Origin: Rhipicephalus microplus
Lineage: Eukaryota; Arthropoda; Arachnida; Ixodida; Ixodidae
Length of the DNA stretch: 64,000 nt
Assembly (NCBI RefSeq): GCF_043290135.1
Contig: NC_134710.1
Coordinates: forward strand, 257,051,092-257,115,091
Direction: 5' to 3'
Positions 1-54,823 of the stretch are shown in pieces (position 1 is the first letter of the stretch; every line of letters starts with the position of its first letter). Below the pieces are notes generated by a model. The model was given only the letters and a program-made list of their open reading frames with translations, was not told the DNA's origin and did not search any database. Made by a program: the position numbers and the translations under genes.

Positions 1-642
1 CACCAAAATGCCATGTATTTGCATACCGCTTATTGTGCAGTCCACCAAGCCGAAAGGCCAGTCATAATGCAGTTGCCAGAAAATTTTTGTGACAAATACG
101 TTAGTGAGTGCACGTCTGAAAGGAGGCACGCTAGGTGTGCCGGAGGAGAGCGAACAACAAGGTCGTTACGGAGGAAGAGGGGACACAAAGCGAACAAACG
201 AAGAGCGAAGGGAAGGCAAAAAAAGAAATAAAAAACAAAAGGTGGTTGCCTCGGCGACAAGCCTCTGCATGGGCACCGACGCCGCTATGTATTAGCATCG
301 CTAGCGTGGCCGCGCGCGGCTCAACATGGCACATGCAATCCTGTCCTTATCAACTGCGCTTAACAGTTTCCTGTCTGGTAAAAAGCCGTTATCAAGCTTG
401 CTACAGATATCACATTTGCTACCTCATCCGTAATTTGATACCTTTCACGGCTTTGTGAAGAGAGCTTTCACCTTTGCTGCCAATACGCTGCCTACGTTAT
501 AAGCTTGGTGGGTTTTCGTCATCTCCCAGCCGCGAAGGCGAACTTGTTATTACGCACGCAGTTCTCGGTGCAGTGCTTGAGTGCGATCTTTTCAAAGCCG
601 GATCTTCATGTCTTAGACAAACTACCCACGACAACTTGATTT
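1..642. other. No gene seen (DHX9 intron 12)
   Basis: Short overlapping frames only. A purine-rich patch at 115-240. Nothing else recognised. Confidence 0.6.
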
Positions 643-832
643 ATATGTGAAGTTTAACGTCCCAAAACCACCATATGATTATGAGAGACGCCGTAGTGGA
701 GGGCTCCGAAAATTTTTACCACCTGGGGTTCTTTAACGTGCACCCAAATCTGAGCACACGGGCCTACAACATTTCCGCCTCCATCAGAAATTCAGCCGCC
801 GCAGCCGGGATCCATGACAATGTACTGAATGG
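643..832 (-). mobile_element. Ruka SINE, 5'-truncated
   Basis: Tail motif gaagtttaacgtcccaaaac through caccatatgattatgagaga and on to gccgcagccgggat. The tRNA head beyond the B box is missing. Confidence 0.88.
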
Positions 833-834
833 CA

Positions 835-2144
835 CGCTAGGCCTAATCAGCGTTGCTGGCACTTCGGTAGTGGCATGGTCCCTAGAATATAGTGGCTAGT
901 CTGCCGTCTCCGCGACGTCCCCCCATGCAAAGCCATGTCCGTGGCGCTGATACATGCGCAGGGGGCGCTGCAGTTCATCGGGGCGCATTCGTGGCGCATT
1001 CACATTGGCAGCACAGGGGTGGGGGAGGGGAATCGGTGGCGCATCGTGCTTTGTCTTTTATTATTGTACTCCCGGATGAATTACTCATTCTGTTTCTGTT
1101 TGAGTGAGTGGAGACTGAACCAGCTTTAACCTACCAAACGTTACATCCAACATCATTTCTCTTCGAGGCCCTGACGTGGTCACAGTGGCGGAACCAGCCA
1201 CTCATTGAACAGGACACGGTTGCTGAAGAAAAACTAAAAGGTGGAATATTAAATTTATTGTGCACTTCGAAAGGCTGCCATTATAGTATAAATACTGTTA
1301 ACTTGTTCTCACAAACCTATGAACTATTCGCAAGCTCAGTTTTCCCACCTGCACATAAACAATTTTGAGAATGAAAGCATCATACCATGTTTGCTGCGCT
1401 AAATCTCTGAATAAGAGAGATTGATTCTTGGTGTGTCAGAGAAAAGAAAACACAATATATTCAGAATGAGGGAAAATGCATTACACACGTTAGTATGCTT
1501 TAGCTAAGGTCTCTATTTTTTTTATGCACAGTTAGCAAAGTTCATAATATTTTGTTCAAATGACACTAATTACGGCCAGACAATATAATGACGCGAGAGA
1601 CAAGTTGTTCCCCAAACTTTAACAGCGCAAAATTGGCACAAAATGCTGTCAGAAGCATGTGTGTATCAGCCTCTCATGCCATACTGCTTTCGTGATTCGT
1701 GTTTTCATTCGTATTTTGTGCCTACTTACCCATATGCGTTCGTTCCTTAAAACTGTTGAAAGCTGCAGAAATGAATGCGAAATAGGAGCGAATCGGGCAT
1801 TATTTGCGCAAACGGTGCATGGTAATTTCAATCTCTTCAGTCGTACACAACACAAAAAAGTTAAATGTGCAATTGCACATGCTTTTTTTTAAATCACTGT
1901 TACACATGCTCACAAAAGGCACATTGGTGGCACAATAAAAAAATGCTTAACAAGATGTGCCACTGAATGTCATCGATCGACCGCTCGCCCATGCGCCTCG
2001 CTTTTCTCGCACTGCAATTATTTCTTAGCTTTGGGTCATTTGATTTTATTGAGGTATAGAGACCACTTAATTCATGCTGTACGTGACCAATAAGATACTC
2101 GAAATTGTTTTTCGTTTCCTGAACAGTGAACACAAATGACGGAC
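835..2144. other. No gene seen (intron 12)
   Basis: AT-rich after 1200; no frame above 90 codons, no clear element ends. Confidence 0.6.
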
Positions 2145-2156
2145 TCGCCCTGCGTT

Positions 2157-2397
2157 TCGCTCCGCCGCGGTGGTCTAGTGGCTAAGGCTAATGCTGCTGA
2201 CCTGCAGGTTTCGGGATCGAATCCCGGCTACAACAGCTGCATTTTCGATGAAGGTGAAAATGCTGTAGGCCCGTGTGCCCAGATTTGGGTGCACGTTAAA
2301 GAACCCCGGGTGGTCAAAATTTCCGGAGCCCTCCACTGGGGCGTCTATCATCATATAATATGGTGATTTTTAGACGTTAAACCCCACATATCATCAA
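2157..2397 (+). mobile_element. Ruka SINE, full length, 12-bp target duplication
   Basis: tRNA-derived head with A box tggtctagtgg (2171-2181) and B box ggatcgaatcc (2214-2224), a body, and the tail ending ccccacatatc. Flanked by the direct repeat tcgccctgcgtt at 2145-2156 and 2398-2409. Ruka is the ixodid tick SINE first described from Rhipicephalus. Located in DHX9 intron 12, antisense to the gene. Confidence 0.92.
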
Positions 2398-2409
2398 TCG
2401 CCCTGCGTT

Positions 2410-3428
2410 CCACCTTTTTTTTTTAGTTCAGCTTATTGCGTTTAGGTTCTGGTATGAGTTTCTATTTCGCAAGCACACATGTCATCATTAAATATTTAAA
2501 GAAGGTAGACATGCATAATAAAATAGATACGAGAGCTAAACCACCAAAAAAGAGGTGTTTCTCCAACAAACAACGGCAAAAGCAGTTTTGCGTGAGAAAG
2601 CAGAAACAAAGTAGTTTATTTACTGTTGATCCAGGTTGAACCCGGTTAAGAAGTGAAAAGGTGGGTGCCCAAGGCGTAAACACCACCAATAATTTGTACA
2701 CAATATTACCATTTGTAATAAGAAACACCGCAGAACTTTGACTAGAAAAGACACGCCAACGCCAAAGCCCAACTGCAAACGGCTGCGCCAGCCCGTCCGT
2801 AGGTGGGAGTCGCAAGAGGGGCGTCTGCTCAAGAAACTCCGATAGTGTACAGTGCCACTACCGCATGCATCACTGAGCGGCAGCGGCAGAGAACGGAGAC
2901 AGCAAACTAGCCAGTATATTCTAGAGACGATAGTAGCAGTCGCGTGCTAAGTTGCGGTTTGGTGCAGAACCAAGAAACTCTATGCAGTCGCTGCCCTTGA
3001 CGGAAAGGGATAGATATCACTAATGAAAACAAAGGTGGCTCATGTAGTGCTCAAATGGTGCTTCGCGATTCGAATGCGATGCCTCGAAATCGTGTGCACG
3101 CCCGTGAAATTGAATGATTGGCACCTTTCAGTGCAAGAAATTTCGGACGTGATTCAACGTAGTTTCTGTGTAATACCCAAAATCAAGGCAGTTTAGAAGT
3201 AGTCAGCGAATTTTTGCAACGCTGCTTTTTTTGTTGTTAGACCACCCTCCCCTTTCTCGCATTCATTTCGTGGGCAAAGCGCAACTTAGGATGTCAAATT
3301 CTTTTTAAAATTAGAAAATTTAAATGGTCTTAAGCCCCACGCATCGCATGCTTCGATTCTCGGACACACGGCTGCATGCTCAACACGTTAAGCACAAGTG
3401 CGGCCCTTGAAAAAGCCTGTTTTGGTCA
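2410..3428. other. No gene seen (intron 12)
   Basis: A minus-strand frame of 117 codons (2462-2815) has no recognisable features and no splice support. Confidence 0.55.
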
Positions 3429-4134
3429 TACAGTCGAACATGGTTATATCAAACCCACATATATCGAATTTTCCGAGTATATCGAACTCGCGAATTATAT
3501 CCCTTTGAAATTCCTTTGTAAAGGTATAAAAATTCGCACGTCTATATCGAACGGTAATTTTACTCACCTTCGAATATATCGAACGCCGTGTGAGCTGGAA
3601 AGTGCACTTTGGCACTCGCCGCCCTCCTTCACCCCCTCCCCCCCCCCCGCGATCTCCGCCGCAGCTCCTCGCGAAAGTTGGAAGGTGCACTTTGCCACTC
3701 GCAGCGCCCGGCAACCTCCGCGCGGCACCACACCTCTGCCAAAACCCGAAACGCTCGAAAAAAAGGTAAGAAGGAGAGGGCTCGGACTGCGCAATCTCTG
3801 ACTTGCAGAACGGCTTTTTTTGTTGTTTTCTTTCTCTTTCATGCTTCGTCCTTGTACCCATCGACTCTGAGAGCAGGAACGAAGAAGCCGACGTCCTCCT
3901 CCTTTCACCTTTTATTTTTTGTTGCTGTTATACAAGATTTTATGAGCCAATCACAGCGCGGCTAGCGCCTTTTGCTGTTGCACTCCCAGGAGGCCATCGC
4001 CTCGCGAGCACTTTGTTGCTTTCGTAACGTTGTTGCGTCGCCTACGTACCACTGCATGAGCAGCATTTCTGTTTTGCGTGCGTGGTGTGCAAAGCCGCTG
4101 CGGACTCCTTGAATCGTCAACTTATCGTGTAGCT

Positions 4135-4573
4135 ATGACCAGCGTCAAGAAGCGCAAGACCCTTGACTTTAGGGCGAAGTTGAAGGCTGAATGCATGTTG
4201 AGGCGGGCGACAAATGTTCAACCATACTTCGGGATACCACGGAGCACTTTGAGTATCTTGTTGAAAAACAAGGCAGATATCAAGGCAAAGGCGGCGGAGC
4301 AGCGAACGTTGGGAGCCTGTCATGTGCGCGCTTCTGCTCACGCGAATGTAGAAAAGGCACTCTATGCCTGGTTTTTAGAAGGGCGCGCGAAGAACATTCC
4401 AGTGGATAGACCGATGCTGATCGCCAAGGCCAAATGGTTTGCCATTGCACTCAATGAAACTATTTCACCGACAACAGCGGGTGGCTTCACCGATTTAAGC
4501 AGTGCTACAACATCGTTGGCAAAACCAATTCTGGCAAAAGCGAAGCTGTCAGCAGCCAGGACATCCAGCAGTG
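4135..4573 (+). pseudogene. Tigger-like transposase, N-terminal CENP-B-type DNA-binding part
   Basis: From MTSVKKRKTLDFRAKL through GIPRSTLSILLKNK (CENP-B N-terminal helix-turn-helix) to VEKALYAWFLEGRAKNIPVD (second CENPB-type helix-turn-helix). The frame then shifts by one near 4480 and continues in the next remnant. Tigger/pogo transposases use these two helix-turn-helix units to bind their TIRs. Confidence 0.8.
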
Positions 4574-4574
4574 G

Positions 4575-4847
4575 ATGACTAAGGAGTGGCTAGAAATCTC
4601 CCCGAAGTTTTCTCCCGCGGAAATCTTCAATGTCCAGCGAGATGTGAAGATGGACACACTAGTGGATAGCTTCCGAAAGGCAGGCTTCGAGACTGTGGAA
4701 CTTGCGGAAACCGGTGAAGACGACGACGGTGAGCGCATAGAAGGTGCGTTTCGCAAGTTCTCGTCCCTCTTCCCAGCAGCAGTTACACACGAAGTGTCTG
4801 CGGACTACTTGGTGGAAGAGGACTGCAATGTCCAGGCTGACAGATAA
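4575..4847 (+). pseudogene. Tigger-like transposase C-terminus fused to the pre-DDE segment
   Basis: WLEISPKFSPAEIFN, which in intact relatives runs straight into the first catalytic Asp (NADETG), instead joins VQRDVKMDTLVDSFRKAGF, the C-terminal region after the DDE domain. About 200 codons of catalytic core are therefore missing at a clean junction. It ends in an acidic tail and TAA. Confidence 0.75.
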
Positions 4848-5222
4848 TGTGATGAGGAAGATTGTTCAGACGAGGCGCTGGCTACACGTGTGTACTCCGC
4901 TGCTGAAGTGGCGGCAACGTTAGCATCATTCGCCATTATATAGGCCACACACCTGGACAGCCTTGATAAGATCGAGACTAGCAACTTCAACATTTCAAAA
5001 ACGAAAAAGTAGGCCAAGATTAGCGATTTTTTTCATGCAAATAAATCATTCTGTTGCAGCCTGTGTGCGGAATTAGTTATCACTCTTGAATGTGCCTAAT
5101 GTAGATGGTGATCCGCTACAGGAAAGCTCTCGGGGCCCATATTTTTTTATATCAAATTTTTTATATAACGAATTAATTTGCAATCCTCTTCGAATTTGAT
5201 CTATCCGTGTTCAACTATAGTA

Positions 5223-6127
5223 CGGCACCGCTTATAGTATGGATATTCACGACTCCCTCGACTTACGTTATAAGCGGGTTACGCTGTACTAATGTACAGT
5301 ACGGTCTACTCTTGGAGTCAACACGGTAACGCGTGGCTAGTGGCCCGCGTGGCGCAAACTGGCGGCGAGACTTGTAAACGCTGCGCATGCGCATAGACGC
5401 GAAAGGGTGGGGCTCGCCGCCTTTCATCTGCTACTTTCCGCTCCGGCGCTTGCCGTGCGCTGGATACAGCGTTCGCATTTCCGCACTCTCCCTGCCCCTC
5501 CCCGGGTAATCAGCGTGCAGAAAAAAAGTGCCTGTCGGTTGTTGTGCTTTCTCGGCAGCTTTTTTGCAATTCAGTTCATGGCCACAGCAGCCGATTTTAG
5601 ATTACAGGCGAAATGCAAAGAAAAGCCACGTGCTTATAGTATTTACAAGCATGTTAAGGAAACACATCTTGCAAATACTTCAATGTATGCCACTACGGCG
5701 TTACAGCGAATTATATAATTGTTGTGGATTGCAATACACGGCAAATGTTAGTTCTAATTCGCGTTACAATTCGTTTTCTTCTTTGAAGCGAAAACGCCAG
5801 AAGCTCCTTATTTCTAATATGCGATAGCATTCATTTTTTCGAAAATCATTACATTTCACCAATACGCGCAGAAAAAATGGTGTTTGTAGAATACTACAGA
5901 GTAAACAACAAAAAGTTAATTTCTCAAACTTAGACAGGTTGAGTTAGGTCAGATCTGTAGCCTCGAAACATTTGAATGATGCAAAGGTAATGAAACACAT
6001 CTGAGCCTTGTGAAACACACAATAAAATGCAAATCTGTGTAAGCGAAATAGGACTATGCATGACAGAACTTGGCAATGAAAAAAAAGACATTCGTAATGC
6101 CGATGATTATACTGGTAATGAGAAAGT
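5223..6127. other. No gene seen; small Tigger-end-like hairpin at 5223-5290
   Basis: cttatagtatgg and cgttataagcgggttacgct resemble inward-facing Tigger termini without an internal region. Confidence 0.45.
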
Positions 6128-6226
6128 GGCCATTTCGCGATGGCAGTGACATCACGCTGGCTGTATTCTTTGGTGTACAGCTCGACTATTCGAAGCCTTC
6201 CGTCCTCAGGTACTCTAGCCATGCCG
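6128..6226 (-). pseudogene. Tc1/mariner-like transposase N-terminal fragment
   Basis: MARVPEDGRLRIVELYTKEY then SQRDVTAIAKW resembles the first helix-turn-helix of Tc1-type transposases. The frame diverges after about 33 codons and no TIRs were found. Confidence 0.4.
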
Positions 6227-6601
6227 CTTCTAAGAACTAGCTCCGCTGAAAATGTGATCAGCGAATAAATATGCCCCCAGCTGTGGAAGTCTGTGAAAGC
6301 GATAACGAAGCCCATCCCTCGTGTAACCTAACGTTTGTGCTCACCAAAAATCTAATCGTAAGCTTTTCAAAAGCCGTTCGAATCAGCCAGACGCTTTTGA
6401 TAAGAGACATGGAAATTGATGGTCGATGAAGCGAGCACAGCCAGCTTGTCGCTAGCGCGAGCTGAGCGTAGGGCGGGGTAGTAGCAGACGACGCGGGCAA
6501 GTACCGCCCTTGCGATTCTGCGCGCATGCTCCGCGTTTCCAAATCTCGCCAGCAGTCGGCGCCCCGCAGACCACCCGCAGTGTGCTCGCGTGTCCCCCCT
6601 A

Positions 6602-53147
<46,546 letters not shown>

Positions 53148-53690
53148 GTTGTTCTCCCGAGAGGATGGGGTTTCGGGGAACCAACGACAGTGCAAATGAG
53201 GTTTTTCGACGTACTTATTGTTTCGGCAAACTGAGAGACGGTTCAAGTGTTTAATTTAACGTCTTTCTAAGACGTCTCTAACACCAAAACACCGGCCGGC
53301 ACATCATTCTACCCATTAATGCATATGGCTGCCGCTAATAATGAAATGAAGTCACATGGCCACACGCCACACCAACAACGTTGATTGCCTCCTCTAGAAT
53401 GATACCTGCGACATCGCAGGCTTTCTCATGGAAACGGGCGGGATAAAAGGTTCTACGTAGTTTAATGCTTTTTCCGCAAGGAGCGCTTGCAGCCAACTCT
53501 GCTACTACTAAAGTAATCATTTGCAACAGTATCGAGAAATGCAAAGGGCAGATAACATGAGAGGTAGGAAGGCTGCAGTCGACAATAGATTACGCAATGA
53601 TGTCACGTAGGATGTATCATCAGCTGAGGGTGATAACATAGATGAATATGGGTCCAAAAGCTTAGGTAGTGATCACAAACGGCCACGCCG
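53148..53690. promoter_or_regulatory. DHX9 5' flank (5'UTR and proximal promoter, elements unresolved)
   Basis: Sequence immediately upstream of the DHX9 start codon. It carries no long reading frame. No TATA box or clear initiator could be assigned by eye, and the transcription start is unknown. It is bounded upstream by a partial Ruka SINE. Confidence 0.4.
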
Positions 53691-53827
53691 CGCTGGTTTA
53701 GTGGCTAAGCTACTCGGCTGCTGACTTGCAGGTCACGCGATCAAATACCGCGGCTGCATTTTGAATGGAGGCAAAAATGTTGTAGGCCCATGTGCTCAGA
53801 TTTGGATGCACGTTAAAGAACCCCAAG
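53688..53827 (+). mobile_element. Ruka SINE, 3'-truncated, upstream of DHX9
   Basis: A box tggtttagtgg is intact; the B box is cgatcaaatacc (last position changed). The body breaks off at ccccaagtcatag. It lies about 540 bp upstream of the DHX9 start codon. Confidence 0.85.
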
Positions 53828-54343
53828 TCATAGAGTTTCTTAAAATTAACGAGAGAGGACTCTGTCGCTGCGATCGTTTAGCGACCATGGGAATTATGGG
53901 TAGTACTACCACAGAACACCTATACACTACCATGGTACTACAGTGTTCTAGCTAGAATAGTGCACTGTAGTAGTACACACATTTGCCTAGTCTTCGTACT
54001 TGCGGGCAGCCAATGGTACTTACGGCTTCGTCTATTGCTGTTTCGGTTTTGCTTTGAAAGAAAGACTCAACCCTTTCGAACTTCGTGGTCCGATTTACAA
54101 ACTTCGTTGCGTTGCGCGGAACGGCCACCGATACTGCTTCCACTGGCGCTGCAGTCGCAACCGGCTCCACGGATTTCGCCTCGCCAGCCGCGCTGCGCAG
54201 CCAGTTTGGGCAGTCGCCGGACAGTCGCCGGGTGGTGTTATGTGGTGCGCGTTTTCAGACCGATGTGTTTGCCTGAACGTATCGATTGCCTTGTTCGATG
54301 CAGTGCTGTGGGTGACTGTGGGTGCCCCTAAGCCGACCAAATC

Positions 54344-54823
54344 ATGCCGACGTGTTGCGTACCTGGCTGTACAAGCGGGTACCGGAACGACACTAGCCCG
54401 TCGGTCCGGCATTTCTTCTCCGCTCCCAGCGACGAGCGACTTCGCGCAGCTTGGAACAGGGCGATACCCCGCGCAGACAAAGACCTCACAACGAAGTCTA
54501 GGGTATGCTCCATCCACTTTCACGATCAGGACATTCGCAAAACGTACGTGCACGTGATCAACGGAGAAACTGTTGAAATCCCGAGGGGTAAGTGGAGTCT
54601 CGTCGAGGGTGCCCTTCCTAAAGTCTTCCCGAACTTGCCCTCGTACTTGTCAAAGCCAGCGGAGAAGAGGCGGAAACGGCAGCGAGAAAGCAATGGAAAC
54701 GCTGACCAAGGAACAGCATCACCGCAGTCACAAGCTTCTTGCAGCACAATTCCTGCCGATGTCGTGGTAGACGATATGCCCGAGCCATCCGCGCCGTCGT
54801 TTGCTGAAATGGAATGCGTTTAG
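54344..54823 (+). CDS. P-like transposase block A: THAP domain and basic linker
   Basis: 159 codons then TAG. The C2CH THAP zinc finger occupies residues 4-95, followed by a basic segment KPAEKRRKRQRES (likely nuclear localisation) and a Ser/Pro-rich tail. Read alone it would give a DNA-binding-only protein, similar in kind to the short P repressors of flies. The ATG starts the MPTCCVPGC signature with no upstream in-frame alternative needed. Confidence 0.85.
   Translation: MPTCCVPGCTSGYRNDTSPSVRHFFSAPSDERLRAAWNRAIPRADKDLTTKSRVCSIHFHDQDIRKTYVHVINGETVEIPRGKWSLVEGALPKVFPNLPSYLSKPAEKRRKRQRESNGNADQGTASPQSQASCSTIPADVVVDDMPEPSAPSFAEMECV

Larger units (their letters stand above)
3431..5220 (+). mobile_element. 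Tigger-like DNA transposon with its catalytic core deleted
   Basis: Inverted ends: left cagtcgaacatggttatatc after TA at 3429-3430; right, reverse complement, ctatagttgaacacggatag before TA at 5221-5222. TA target duplication and this TIR type are typical of the pogo/Tigger branch of Tc1-mariner. Inside are remnants of a transposase (separate entries) but no DDE catalytic domain, so it can move only with help from another copy. Confidence 0.8.

Noticed and set aside
3388..3965. Several 114-157-codon frames on both strands
   Set aside because: Mutual overlaps within the 5' region of the Tigger-like element; Arg/Gly/Pro-rich composition comes from GC-rich repeats.
54000..54557. 185-codon plus-strand frame overlapping the P-like gene start, and the 152-codon minus frame there
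   Set aside because: They are shadows in a GC-rich stretch. The THAP frame has conserved zinc ligands and explains the region.
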